Origin: Zoroaster sp. YZ-2022
Taxonomy: Eukaryota > Echinodermata > Asteroidea > Forcipulatida > Zoroasteridae
Assembly: GCA_029582265.1 (NCBI GenBank)
Contig: CM055831.1
Span: 25,892,526-25,956,525 of the forward strand
DNA length: 64,000 bases
Direction: 5' to 3'
The position numbers and the translations under genes are program-made. How positions within the stretch are numbered: position 1 is the stretch's first letter; every line of letters starts with the position of its first letter. The notes under the pieces were generated by a model, which was not told the DNA's origin, searched no databases, and saw only the letters and a list, made by a program, of their open reading frames with translations. Positions 1-11,367 of the stretch are shown here, piece after piece.

Positions 1-148
1 TAAGTCGATGCTTAAAACTCATCTTATGTCACAATTCTTCAAAGATGATGTATATTTGTAATTCCATTGTAGGTGTATCTCAGTACATAATTTTTTCCCT
101 ATGTTATCATTGTATATTGTTTGTATTCATGTTTTTATCTTTGTTTCC
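1..148. other. A+T-rich DNA, nothing recognised
   Basis: No splice-bounded ORF, repeat end or RNA gene can be supported here. The 100-residue plus-strand reading frame at 45-347 runs on into SINE and transposon sequence and has no family resemblance. Confidence 0.4.
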
Positions 149-218
149 GCGCCTTGAGCGCCCAGCAGGGTGGATATGTGCGCGCTATAAATCTTTATTA
201 TTATTATTATTATTATTT
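149..218 (+). repeat. 3' tail of a SINE, (ATT)n end
   Basis: The segment reads GCGCCTTGAGCGCCC, then GTGCGCGCTATAAATC and a run of ATT triplets. The same 3' end closes the full SINE at 1129-1481, so this is a 5'-truncated copy. It directly abuts sequence (219 onward) that lacks the insertion in the paralogous segment near 29107, so it inserted after or independently of the segmental duplication. Confidence 0.75.
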
Positions 219-430
219 GTAGTATTTTACCAACATTTGCCATACATTTTTCTCAAACTGTTTGTGATACATTGTATCCAATCATTAAGACTGCAAAGGG
301 CCTGGCAGTGGCTGCTTCAAACAACTTATCACACCAGCAGCATATGAGGGAATATTTGCCTAATTGTTTGCAGTAATTGGATTAGTGGGGCAATTGCATG
401 CTGATCATGATCGGGTAATTTATAGCTTGT
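219..430. repeat. Partial copy of the AGGGCTGT hAT-type element (copy A)
   Basis: The sequence is closely similar to 29110-29320 and 54198-54410, which lie inside non-autonomous hAT-type elements. Its ends are missing: the left edge is replaced by the SINE tail and the right edge diverges near 440. It marks the left side of the first segmental-duplication unit. Confidence 0.6.
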
Positions 431-534
431 TATGAGAGTACAGGGACCTGACGTAAATGGATGTTCGATGTTGGACATGTTCGATGTTGGACGACGTATT
501 GCATTATGCGAATGAAACATGCGGCAGACAGTGC

Positions 535-870
535 CACATGAGGAAACACACGCAGACAGCAGGCACAGGTTCAGGGTCAGGTTCAGATTCGGGTTCGGGT
601 TTGGGTAATGTAACGGCGCGGACTATGGCTGCAGCATGGCAGAAAAGATTGGGAAAAATGCTGAAACAACCTTTCCCCCCTCTCGCTCAGAAACAATGCC
701 GTCCGGGGATTTCTAAGGGCAGCCAGGACACTTTCGGAATTTTCCACGCCGCCGGGGATAACATCCTGGAGCCGGGGAACCCTGAGGCACTGGCAAACAC
801 TTATGACAAACACAAGAGTGGTGGCCTGAGAGTTATGCTCTTATAATGTAAGATTATTTTAGTATGGCCA
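535..870. repeat. GC-richer duplicated block with degenerate GGTTC(A/G) hexamers
   Basis: This block is repeated at 29462-29800. It opens with a degenerate hexamer run (GGTTCAGGGTCAGGTTC and so on, about 563-605) and continues with a CpG-containing stretch unlike its A+T-rich surroundings. Both strands carry short ORFs in both copies: plus 457-846 and 29491-29715, minus 583-813 and 29457-29726. The reading frames are not preserved between copies because indels separate them. It could be an old first exon, a promoter-like CpG patch or part of a repeat. I do not recognise any product. Confidence 0.4.
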
Positions 871-939
871 AAATCATGTCACGGGATATCCTTATTTAGA
901 AGGCATCTCAAAATCAAGAAAGTTAGATGTCAATCTTTG

Positions 940-1128
940 TATGGAGTGTCGTGGCCGAGCGGTCTAGCGCATCGAACTCAAGTTCTGGTGTTGCCAGCAG
1001 CAGGGTGTGGGTTCGAGCCCCGGTCGTGACACTTGTGTCCTTGAGCAAGGTACTTAACCATAATTGCTTCGTCCTTCGGATGGGACGTAAAGCCGTAGGT
1101 CCCGTGTGTTGTATAATGCACGTAAAGT
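940..1128 (+). repeat. tRNA-Leu-derived SINE, first of two in tandem
   Basis: Positions 948-1030 resemble a tRNA: an A box (GTGGCCGAGCGG), an anticodon arm matching tRNA-Leu(CAA) (GAACTCAAGTTCTGG) and a B box (GGTTCGAGCCCC). The head is followed by CTTGTGTCCTTGAGCAAGG and CTTAACCATAATTGCTTC, the usual body of SINEs in many marine invertebrates. It is not a tRNA gene: the acceptor stem is imperfect and SINE body follows. The paralogous site in copy B (near 29905) lacks both SINEs. Confidence 0.8.
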
Positions 1129-1481
1129 GGATTGTCGTGCGGTCTAGCGCACTGAACTCAAGTTCTGGTGTTGCCAGCAGAGTGTGGGTTCGAGCCCCGA
1201 CCGTGACACTTGTGTCCTTGAGCAAGACACTTAACCATAATTGCTTCTCTCCACCCTGGGGTTAAATGGGTACCTGTGAAGGCAGAGATGGTTTGCTCTA
1301 TATGCGCTAGAAATGGCAGCAATTGAGCTGTATACTCCCCAGGGAGCTGATATGGTTTCAGGAATGATTTATGAGCCTTATGAGCCTTATGAGCAGGGAT
1401 AATAATATAATGCGCCTTGAGCGCCACTTAGTTGGTGGATACGTGCGCTATATAAATCTATACATTATTATTATTATTATT
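1129..1481 (+). repeat. tRNA-Leu-derived SINE, second copy with full 3' tail
   Basis: A shortened tRNA-like head (1133-1208, with part of the A box lost) is followed by the same CTTGAGCAAG...TTAACCATAATTGC body. Then come the lines ending CTCCCCAGGGAGCTGA, TGCGCTATATAAATC and (ATT)n. The copy is essentially complete at its 3' end. It lies head-to-tail with the first SINE, and the pair interrupts sequence that is continuous in the paralog at about 29895-29912 (CAATCTTTGT / ACATCGTGGC). Confidence 0.8.
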
Positions 1482-1729
1482 ACATCGTGGCAATGTGGCA
1501 TAGCGTGTGGTGTAAGTGAGGGAAAACAAACTTATCAAGATTATGTGTATGTGTACATTGTATACCTGCAATCAATGCTCAGTTTACTGATACACATGAA
1601 CATCTGTCATGATTTTCCATCAATATAGGGACAAATTTGACCATTCAATGGATAATTTGACATGGGAAATTACCAGGGAGGTAATTTTTAAAGTTATTTA
1701 TGTACTCTTTTGTTTGCTTTTATTGATGT

Positions 1730-2051
1730 TAACTTTAAACTGGTCAGATGCCATGATCATTTTGGTCTGTCAATTCATAGGGTATGTGAATGAGTTGTTT
1801 GCTTTTATTCAGAGTAACTTTAAACTGGTCAGATGCCATGATCATTTGGTCTGTCAATTCATAGGGTATGTCAATGAATTGTTTGCTTTTATTCAGAGTA
1901 ACTTTAAACTGGTCAGATGTCATGATCATTTGGTCTGTCAATTCATAGGGTATATCAATGAGTTGTTTGCTTTTATTCAGCGTAACTTTAAACTGGTCAG
2001 ATGCCATGATCATTTGGTCTGTCAATTCATAGGGTATGTCAATGAGTTGTT
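1730..2051. repeat. 84-bp minisatellite, about 4 units (copy A)
   Basis: Units begin TAACTTTAAACTGGTCAGATG and repeat at 1730, 1815, 1899 and 1983, a period of 84 bp. The first unit has one extra T. Since 84 is divisible by 3, reading frames stay open across the array on both strands: a 28-residue repeat is read on either strand. The same array sits at the equivalent place in copies B (30152-30494) and C (56027-56270), always inside what would be the large intron of the TRIM gene. I treat it as non-coding. Confidence 0.85.
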
Positions 2052-2966
2052 TACATGCATGTTCATCAACATCATTCAGTGTCACGTCGACACAACAATG
2101 AATGAATTCAGTAAGTGGAGTGTTGCAGTTATTTATTGGCAATCTTTTGAATAATGTGTGCTGCAAATGAGTTTGACCAGTTGTTTTAAAGCACACAAAG
2201 ATCTTGTCAAGCTTCTATGGCCGGCTGGAAATCTGTGGAACTTCACTTTGGGATTCTGGAAAGCGTTCTGGCTAGAACACAGATGAACAGACACACTCTG
2301 GTGATAATTCTGGTCTATGGCTGTCTGACAAACAATTAAATTAAACAATTGAATTTAACTCTTAAGCAGAATTTCCCAAGTTAAAGACGAAGTTGAAGGA
2401 GTATATTTATCGATCGATGTTGCTTAGAAACGACTGACTATATGAAAACACAACAACCCTTTATGCTGCTATCCCATGCCATGTTTATTGAACCTCCACT
2501 GATGTGTTGCATTTACATACTTAAACAGCAGTGTGTTCTTTTGCAAATTGGCTGAATAATTAAGCCGCATGGACTCCTTGAATTTGTTTAAAAACAAACA
2601 AATTGAGAGTCAAATGATATTTTAGTTGGTATTATGGATGTCTAATAAGTCATAACAATGAATAAAGTCTTTGTTAAAGAGTGGTTTAGAATATCTCTTT
2701 AAGTTCACTTGCAATCCTACAGGGGTATTGTCTTTGTTTGGGGCTGTTGTTTCTTTTTCACTGTTGTTCACTCGTTATATATTTTTTTATACTGTGCAAT
2801 TTTTCTTTTTTTTGTTTTAATGGATTTGTAGCTTTGTGAATTTGACGTGTAAAATTTTAAAATTAATTGAAATGAAATGTACTGCACCACAGTCTTGTTT
2901 TTACACAGCATGCACTGTACTACACTACATGCTATTGAATGCATAATGTGTACATAAGAAACTTAC
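2052..2966 (-). other. Intron-side flank of TRIM copy A; empty TTAA site
   Basis: This stretch is collinear with 30495-31645 and 56271-57659. It contains no supported exon. At 2521-2524 lies a plain TTAA in the context CATACTTAAACAGCAG, which is filled by transposons in the other two copies (30961 and 56836). The sequence just left of 2967 is the splice donor GTAAGT read on the minus strand. Confidence 0.6.
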
Positions 2967-4269
2967 TTCCTTGTATTGGAATGGTTCTTTTCTGATGTCC
3001 CTTGGTGCTGCAGATTACCACTCTCTTGTTATAGTAGTCTGTCACTGCAATCTCATCACCAGGTTCACAAGCAGCAATATAAGCCCCACTGAATTCTCCT
3101 GAACCACCTCCCTGTTTGCCAAATTTTTCACACAGCTCCCACTTGGGTTCCTGCAGCTCCACCTTGCCAAGATTGATATCACCAACCCTCTGACTCTCCT
3201 TGAATCTCAGATGAAGAAGCTTGTGATCAATTTTGGGAAGACTTTGACTGCTGAGAAATTTCAAGTCCTTGCTGATAGTGGGATAGAGTGCAAGGAAGTC
3301 AGGATCTGATGAATTGTTGGTGACATCTTTGGCAGTCTCCAGTGAATGCTGTATTTGTTGTGAGATTACACTCACTGTTTGCTCATATTCATCCAATTTG
3401 TTGTTACCATCTTTGTGGAGGTTTTTGATTTCATCAATGATGCGACTCTCTTGAGCTGTTACCTCAGCCCTGATCTCATCAGCTCTGTTCTTCACCTCTG
3501 TCATGGTTCTTTCAACTGTGATGCCCAGTTTGTCTTTCATTGTTGAGGCAGTTGCTAGAGATTGTTCAAGTTTCTTGAGAACTCCTTCAAGGGGAGTAAA
3601 GAATTGAGCCAATGACTGTTTATATGTGGACGAGGCTTGCTTGCAATCAATGTACTCATGTTGTGGTTTACAGTGGTCTAGGACTGTACAAATTTGGCAA
3701 ATCAACTTGTCACATGTTACACAGTAGAACCATGCCAGTTCACCCTCATGGGTTTGGCATTCTGGATGACGTTTTTGTTTTGTCTCTTTTATTGCTACCT
3801 TCCCCTGATTAAAGTCTTCCAAAGTAGCAATGGTGTGATTGGACAATGCAGGTATTTTCTGGTGTCTTTTACAGCAATTTACACAGAGGTTCTGTGCACA
3901 ATCAAGACAGCGATGGATAGCCTCATTCTCTTCATCACATATCTCACACATTAGCTGCATATTACCAGAGCTGACCAACTTCTGTTGCAATGTGATCTCC
4001 TCAACAAGACCAATTAGATAGAAGTTGGTCTTGAGGCCTGGAACACCCATCGTAGGAAGTTGTGTCTCCCGTCGACACAAAGGACAAGGAATCATGACAG
4101 CATCCTTGTATTTGGTAGTGTGGTATTCATCTAAACAGTTTTCACAGAAGCTGTGGTCACAGTCCAGTATTTTGGGTTGTCTGTACACCTCTTTGCAAAT
4201 ACTGCACTCAAGATGATCCTTGCTGATTTTCTCTAGAGCTGAACCCAATGTTGGTTTAGAAGTAGCCAT
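2967..4269 (-). CDS. TRIM family RING/B-box/coiled-coil/NHL protein, exon 1 (copy A)
   Basis: First coding exon of a putative E3 ubiquitin ligase. The ATG is at 4269. After 434 codons plus one base the exon ends at a GTAAGT donor (2966-2961). Residues C22, C25, C37, H39, C42, C45, C62 and C65 form a C3HC4 RING. B-box 1 spans about 108-145 (C108, C111, C121, C124, C129, C132) and B-box 2 about 171-204 (C171, H174, C183, C186, C191, C194, H199, H204). A long Glu/Lys/Gln-rich coiled coil follows (about 215-330), then the first part of an NHL repeat region with GDEIAVTDYYNKRVVI. No filamin domain is visible, as in many invertebrate TRIM56- or TRIM45-like proteins. The rest of the NHL region should be in a second exon outside the window to the left. 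The exon is undamaged, differs from copy B at scattered residues (D38 here, V38 there) and has one residue fewer in the NHL start. RING-B-box-coiled-coil proteins are usually ubiquitin ligases; the substrate is unknown. Confidence 0.85.
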
Positions 4270-4606
4270 TTCTATCTGTTAATAAATGATATAAGAAAAG
4301 AAGATTGAGAACAAACTCAACATAAGCCACATATCCTGACTTCCCTGACATGTCTAACAATCCTTAATTCTCTGAATATAAATCCTCTCATCCTCACAAT
4401 AAAGGTATTTTCATCAGGTGCGCCCCTACTTCTCCAATGGTATTTTTGTCTTGCAGGCATGCGCTGTAAGCCCTCTTCATCCATCTATCCATCACTGCAT
4501 AATCTTCTCTTTTTTTAAATCACTGGCTGAGGGTTCAGGTAGACATGATCAATTTGCTGGCTGAAAATTGATATGGGGGGGGGGGTCTCAAACACTTCCT
4601 TTGGCC
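4270..4606. other. 5' flank of TRIM copy A
   Basis: Similar to 32952-33335 upstream of copy B, so the promoter or 5' UTR should lie here or further right. No TATA box or initiator can be defended. A run of Gs near 4575-4585 is shared with copy B. Immediately beyond begins the 82-bp satellite. Confidence 0.45.
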
Positions 4607-7600
4607 ACAGTCCTGCATCACTGTACATTTGTATGTACGAGCCAAATTGTAATTAGGGTCTACCTCTCTCTGGATTCTAGACACTCTGTAGTACTTACAG
4701 TCCTGCATCACTGTATGTAAGAGCCAAGTTGTAATTAGGGTCTACCTCTCTCTGGATTCTAGACGCTCTGTAGTACTTACAGTCCTGCATCACTGTATGT
4801 ACGAGCCAAGTTGTAATTAGGGTCTACCTCTCTCTGGATTCTAGACACTCTGTAGTATTTACAGTCCTGCATCACTGTATGTATGAGCCAAGTTGTAATT
4901 AGGGTCTACCTCTCTGGATTCTAGACGCTCTGTAGTACTTACAGTCCTGCGTCACTGTATGTACGAGCCAAGTTGTAATTAGGGTCTACCTCTCTCTGGA
5001 TTCTAGACACTCTGTAGTACTCACAGTCCTGCATCACTGTATGTATGAGCCAAGTTGTAATTAGGGTCTACCTCTCTCTGGATTCTAGACACTCTGTAGT
5101 ACTTACAGTCCTGCATCACTGTATGTATGAGCCAAGTTGTAATTAGGGTCTACCTCTCTCTGGATTCTAGACACTCTGCAGTACTTACAGTCCTGCATCA
5201 CTGTATGTATGAGCCAAGTTGTAATTAGGGTCTACCTCTCTCTGGATTCTAGACACTCTGCAGTACTTACAGTCCTGCATCACTGTATGTATGAGCCAAG
5301 TTGTAATTAGGGTCTACCTCTCTCTGGATTCTAGACACTCTGTAGTACTTACAGTCATGCATCACTGTATGTATGAGCCAAGTTGTAATTAGGGTCTACC
5401 TCTCTCTGGATTCTAGATACTCTGTAGTAGTTACAGTCCTGCGTCACTATATGTATGAGCCAAGTTGTAATTAGGGTCTACCTCTCTCTGGATTCTAGAC
5501 ACTCTGTAGTACATGTACTTACAGTCCTGCATCACTGTATGTGTGAGCCAAGTTGTAATTAGGGTCTACCTCTCTCTGGATTCTAGATACTCTGCAGTAC
5601 TTACAGTCCTGCAATACTGTATGTATGAGCCAAGTTGTAATTAGGGTCTACCTCTCTCTGGATTCTAGACACTCTGTAGTACTTACAGTCTTGCATCACT
5701 GTATGTATGAGCCAAGTTGTAATTAGGTCTACTCTCTCTGGATTCTAGACACTCTGTAGTACTTACAGTCCTGCATCACTGTATGTATGAGCCAAGTTGT
5801 AATTGGGGTCTACCTCTCTGGATTCTAGACACTCTGTAGTACTTACAGTCATGCATCACTGTATGTATGAGCCAAGTTGTAATTAGGGTCTACCTCTCTC
5901 TGGATTCTAGACACTGTAGTACTTACAGTCCTGCATCACTGTATGTATGAGCCAAGTTGTATAATTAGGGTCTACACTGTACCTCTCTCTGGATTCTAGA
6001 CACTCTGTAGTACTTACAGTCTTGCATCACTGTATGTATGAGCCAAGTTGTAATTAGGGTCTACCTCTCTCTGGATTCTAGACACTCTGTAGTACATGTA
6101 CTTACAGTCTTGCATCACTGTATGTATGAGCCAAGTTGTAATTAGGGGTCTACTCTCTCTGGATTCTAGACACTCTGTAGTACCCACAGTCCTGCATCAC
6201 TGTATGTACACGAGCCAAGTTGTAATTAGGGTCTACCTCTCTCTGGATTATAGATACTCTGTAGTACTTACAGTCCTGCATCACTGTATGTATGAGCCAA
6301 GTTGTAATTTGTGTCTACCTCTCTCTGGATTCTAGATACTCTGTAGTACTTACAGTCCTGCATCACTGTATGTACGAGCCAAGTTGTAATTAGGGTCTAC
6401 CTCTCTCTGGATTCTAGATACTCTGTAGTACTTACAGTCCTGCATCACTGTATGTATGACCCAAGTTGTAATTAGGGTCTACCTCCCTCTGGATTCTAGA
6501 TACTCTGTAGTACTTACAGTCCTGCATCACTGTATGTATGAGCCAAGTTGTAATTAGGGTCTGCCTCTCTCTGGATTCTAGATACTCTGTGGTACTTACA
6601 GTCTTGCATCACTGTATGTATGAGCCAAGTTGTAATTAGGGTCTACCTCTCTCTGGATTCTAGATACTCTGTGGTACTTACAGTCCTTGCATCACTGTAT
6701 GTATGAGCCAAGATTGTAATTAGGGTCTACCTCTCTCTGGATTCTAGATACTCTGTAGTACTTACAGTCCTGCATCACTGTATGTACAAGCCAAGTTGTA
6801 ATTAGAGTCTACCTCTCTCTGGATTCTAGATACTCTGTAGTACTTACAGTCCTGCATCACTGTATGTATGAGCCAAGTTGTAATTAGGGTCTACCTCTCT
6901 GGATTCTAGATGCTCTGTAGTACTTACAGTCCTGCATCACTGTATGTATGAGCCAAGTTGTACTAGAGTCTACCTCTCTCTGGATTCTATACACTCTGTA
7001 GTACTTACAGTCCTGCATCACTGTATGTATGAGCCAAGTTGTGATTAGGGTCTACCTCTCTCTGGATTCTAGACACTCTGTAGTACTTACAGTCCTGCAT
7101 CACTGTATGTATGAGCCAAGTTGTGATTAGGGTCTACCTCTCTGGATTCTAGACACTCTGTAGTACTGACAGTCCTGCATCACTGTATGTATGAGCCAAG
7201 TTGTGATTAGGGTCTACCTCTCTCTGGATTCTAGACACTCTGTAGTACTTACAGTCCTGCATCACTGTATGTATGAGCCAAGTTGTGATTAGGGTCTACC
7301 TCTCTCTGGATTCTAGACACTCTGTAGTACTTACAGTCCTGCATCACTGTATGTATGAGTCAAGTTGTAATTAGTGTCTACCTCTCTCTGGATTCTAGAC
7401 ACTCTGTAGTACACAGTTCTGCATCACTGTATGTATGAGCCAAGTTGTAATAGGGTCTACCTCTCTCTGGATTCTAGACACTCTGTAGTACTTACAGTTC
7501 TGCATCACTGTATGTATATGAGCCAAAGTTGTGATTAGGGTCTACCCTCTCTGGATTCTAGACACTCTGTAGTACTTACAGTCCTGCATCACTGTATGTA

Positions 7601-8310
7601 TGAGCCAAGTTGTAATTAGGGTCTACCTCTCTCTGGATTCTAGACACTCTGTAGTACCCTTACAGTCCTGCATCACTGTATGTATGAGCCAAGTTGTAAT
7701 TAGGGTCTACCTCTCTGGATTCTAGACACTCTGTAGTACTTACAGTCCTGCATCACTGTATGTTGAGCCAAGTTGTAATTAGAGTCTCTCTCTGGATTCT
7801 AGACACTCTGTAGTACTTACAGTTCTGCATCACTGTATGTATGAGCCAAGTTGTAATTAGGGTCTACCTCTCTCTGGATTCTAGACACTCTGTAGTACTT
7901 ACAGTCCTGCATCACTGTATGTATGAGCCAAGTTGTGATTAGGGTCTACCTCTCTCTGGATTCTAGACACTCTGTAGTACTTACAGTCTTGCATCACTGT
8001 ATGTATGAGCCAAGTTGTAATTAGGGTCTACCTCTCTCTGGATTCTAGACACTCTGTAGTACTTACAGTCCTGCATCACTGTATGTATGAGCCAAGTTGT
8101 AATTAGGGTCTACCTCTCTCTGGATTCTAGACACTCTGTAGTACTTACAGTCCTGCATCACTGTATGTATGAGCCAAGTTGTAATTAGGGTCTACCTCTC
8201 TCTGGATTCTAGATACTCTGTAGTACTTACAGTCATGCATCACTGTATGTATGAGCCAAGTTGTAATTAGGGTCTACCTCTCTCTGGATTCTAGATACTC
8301 TGTAGTACTT
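4607..8310. repeat. 82-bp satellite array, about 45 units
   Basis: Successive units start ACAGTCCTGCATCACTGTAT and are spaced 82 bp apart (for example 4697 to 4779). The 3704-bp array therefore holds about 45 copies with few substitutions and occasional 2-6 bp indels, including a shortened CTCTCT run. Copy B has exactly one unit at the same place (33336-33416), flanked by the same sequences, so this array grew in place from a single pre-existing segment. Short ORFs inside, such as 6096-6335, are by-products of the repeat. Confidence 0.97.
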
Positions 8311-9983
8311 TTTAGATTAAATGTTGTCATCAAGTATTCAAATAAAACTTGAAAATAAATAATTCAGAAGGATTTTAATATCGCAAAATTCAATCCATTC
8401 TTATGTGGCACACTTTTAAATTGTACCTTAAAAAATTATATTCGGAAACAATATAAACAATTTTTAAAAAGTATTCTTCCATACATTTTGAAAAATATTG
8501 ATGTATGAGTTTCTGATTTTCTATATTTTTTAAACATAGGTCCACTGCCCCTATTGAAAAGATTGAAAACATGCATACTTTGTGGAATAAGAAAAGCTGG
8601 TAAAAATGTTGATTCCTTAGCAATTAAGGTGTAGAAATATTGCTTATCAAGCTCTCTGTAAGAGGAACAAAATGTGCAGTGAGCTAAGTTAGACTATGCA
8701 TCACACATCATTACCCAATGTCAACAATAATTATTTACAGCATTTTTATTATAAAGGCCATCAAAAAAGTGGGGGACACAATTGATATACTGTCACACCC
8801 CTCCCCTCCCCCACTCTAAAAAGTGGGAGGAATGTATGACCTTCAATTCCCAACAGATCATCGCCCATGGGCGGGGGGATTGACGCCCATGGGCTGGGTT
8901 GACACCCATGGGTAGGGGATTGACACCCATGGGCAGGGGAATGGGGATGGGGGTTCTTTGTCCCAACAAGTCTGTCTATCAATGCCCATGGGCGGGAGAA
9001 TGGGGATGGTCAATTCTGGTTTTGGTGTCCTAACAAGTCTGTCTATCCAAGATTGTACATCTACTGTGTAAGGGGACTCTAGATGCTCTGTGGTGTGTTC
9101 TGAGAGCAATATGAAGATTTTTGGGTTTGCAAATCAACTGTAGCCCTCTCCTCAGGAGTCAGGGTAGTCATACATATTTGGTTAAATTTTTGTTTGGGAC
9201 ATCTAAAAAGTAGGGGACATTTGATATACTGTTCTGTTGTCCACCCCCAACTCGAAAAAAGTGGAGGAGCATGTCTTCTGTCCCCACCAATCAACTCCCA
9301 TGCCTTAGTTACAACATTGATTATGTTGTCATAACTACTTCTATGGGTATGTGTCCCCATGTATTGAATCAAGATATTATATATTACCATCCTGTGATAG
9401 TTTCAGCTCAAAGCAGAGTCTAAGTCTTGAAAAGCATACAAAAACATTTACTATTTTGGTAGAAAACACTTGGAGCGAAAGTGACTAAGCAACTTTTTTA
9501 ATGTGCATATTTTGTTTGTTTCTCTGAAATCAAACTCTTCATACTGAACAATTATTGTGGATGATTGGTACCTCTTACCAACTTCTCATCAAGTTAGCTT
9601 TTGGATAATAATTCAGTCATTTTGTAATCAGGTAATTACCAATGTTGTACCCTTTCCTGCTTTTAAACCAGTTGGTTTACTGTTCAATCTTATCCACTGT
9701 ATCACTGTAAAACATTTGAACAAATGTTAGCTTACCCTACAGTGATTTTACCTTGTTTATTGAAGTCACTTTAAGACAGTTGAACACAAAATGAAGTAAA
9801 TTTTTCTTGTTGAAGACAGAGCAAATGATGCTACGTAACGTTAGGGCGGATCCCAAACAAAATTAAACCTGACAAACACAGTGTACACGTAGTTCCAGAT
9901 AGAATACGTGACAAAGTCATTAGGTCATAGGTCTACCTGGCTGATATGTAGCTGATAGGAGCCTATCTGCAGTGCAATGTACA
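8311..9983. other. Segmental duplication arm, no gene; CCCATGGG mini-repeat
   Basis: Collinear with 33417-36000 in copy B, apart from insertions there. At about 8866-9000 a short G-rich tandem repeat built on GACGCCCATGGGC is present four to five times, against one in copy B (near 33975). The minus-strand ORFs at 8761-9109 run through this repeat and have no coding signature. Nothing else is recognised. Confidence 0.55.
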
Positions 9984-10520
9984 CTTCTAATAGTGTTCTG
10001 ACCAAGAGTACTTTTGTGCATTATACCGCAATGTTGCACCTAATTATCTCCTTGTTTTGCGGTCTCCATGGGATATGGTCATGGAAATGCAGGCACTATA
10101 ACTTCTCTAACTGCCTCTTGGAGAACGATTGTTGGTGTAAGAATGTCTAAAAATAAAAGATTTCCTTGTCCTTAAATGGGTCAGAACATCGATTGCGTGA
10201 GAACACGTCTTAGTTTAAATTGCCTGCACTGTAAGTCATGTCCTGTCGCTTTTGCGTCGATGTTCTGACGCACAATCGATGTTCTGACCCTAAGATCATC
10301 GCTCATCGTATTATTCAGCATGAACATCATGACAAGTTTGTACACATATTGGCCATTGCTCTGAGAATTGTCACGGAAGAAATCAGATCTTTTCAGCAAC
10401 AATCGTATCGTGTCTCCAAAGGCGGTTAAAGTTTTAATGTCTGGATTTCCTTACCATATCCAATGGAGACAGATAAAAAAATATATAAAAAAGTACTCTA
10501 GGTCAGCACACTATCAGAAG
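9984..10520. mobile_element. 537-bp MITE with long inverted ends (insertion in copy A)
   Basis: The left end CTTCTAATAGTGTTCTGACC matches the reverse complement of the right end (CTTCTGATAGTGTGCTGACC) and the match continues for about 32 bp; inner segments near CTCCATGGGATATGG also pair. The paralogous stretch at about 60370 runs through without it. No transposase. GTAC occurs near both edges, but the target duplication is not certain. Confidence 0.75.
10178..10290. mobile_element. 113-bp inverted-repeat element nested in the MITE
   Basis: It begins GGGTCAGAACATCGATTG and ends with the exact inverse CAATCGATGTTCTGACCC. A second, offset copy of CGATGTTCTGAC lies just inside the right end. The structure is palindromic and short, sits wholly inside the 537-bp MITE and is absent from the outer element's opposite arm, so it is best read as a later nested insertion or a capture. 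Confidence 0.6.
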
Positions 10521-11367
10521 TAGTACATTGTACTTGCAGATAGTGTCTCATCGAAACTAGTTGATATGTACAGTACACAGTGAATACAGTGTACCATAAT
10601 TGTTTGACTCAATGACCTATGCATATTGAACTTCATTGTAAAAGGACTGAAAGTTCAGCTGTGTTGCAAGAGATGCTTTCGTATATAATATTGTATCCAT
10701 AGCTTGTGTTTGTGAGTGTGAGTATAATCTACAGGATAGTATCCCTGGAATTATACCATAAAGAGTAAGGTTCTTCTGCTATATGATTATAATTTCACAC
10801 TTGTTAATACAATACAAATACTAACTACTCTCTGAAGCTTTTACCACTGCGTGATAACTGCACTATTCATGACTGTTATAGGTGACTTCTCTGTAAATAA
10901 TAACTAAACGGCCCTTGTTGAAACACTGAGACACAGTGAGACTGGTTCCTTGAAATGTCTAAGAAAGCTCTCACCACTGCCCAGCATTGTGTTTCCCCAG
11001 GCTCTCATTGGTCAGGGTTGCTAAATCCAGTTGCATGATTTATAAGTTTCTGGTCAATCCTCATAGGGGTAGTGGTGATAAATTCATAGTCCATTCATTT
11101 TGAACCTTGCTCCTGCTACGCCTTACATCATTGACTCTCTTTACTCTATGGGGGCATATAAGAACTATGCTCAATATAATCATAGATCATTTATTATTAC
11201 AATAAACACTTGATCAAATGGGTATTATTTCATTATCAAATGTTGATATTGACCAATATTTGGGTTTGTAATGTGTCTCACCAATTCACTGTGATATAGA
11301 TTTAATTGGGCAGGTAAAATGTACTTTATTTTATGAATGAAATTCCAGATATTTAATTTGTACTAAT
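10521..11367. other. Segmental duplication arm, no gene
   Basis: Collinear with about 60390-61040 near the window's right end (shared phrases include CCCTTGTTGAAACA and TGATATTGACCAATATTTGG). No exon, RNA gene or element boundary was recognised. Confidence 0.5.

Noticed and set aside
948..1030. A tRNA-Leu gene
   Set aside because: The A and B boxes and anticodon arm are tRNA-like, but the acceptor stem is imperfect and a SINE body with (ATT)n tail follows. It is a SINE head.
1609..2154. 181-residue plus-strand frame
   Set aside because: Most of it is the 84-bp minisatellite, which is open on both strands; no start context or family resemblance.
3612..4216. Plus-strand frames of 60-86 residues
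   Set aside because: Antisense shadows of the TRIM exon, repeated in copy B at 32294-32898.
4607..8310. Regularly spaced repeats resembling a CRISPR array
   Set aside because: The whole 82-bp unit is repeated, with no unique spacers; the setting is eukaryotic, and a single unit exists at the paralogous site. It is a satellite.
8761..9390. Minus-strand proline-rich frames
   Set aside because: They cover the CCCATGGG mini-repeat and differ from the paralogous copy by indels; not conserved as protein.
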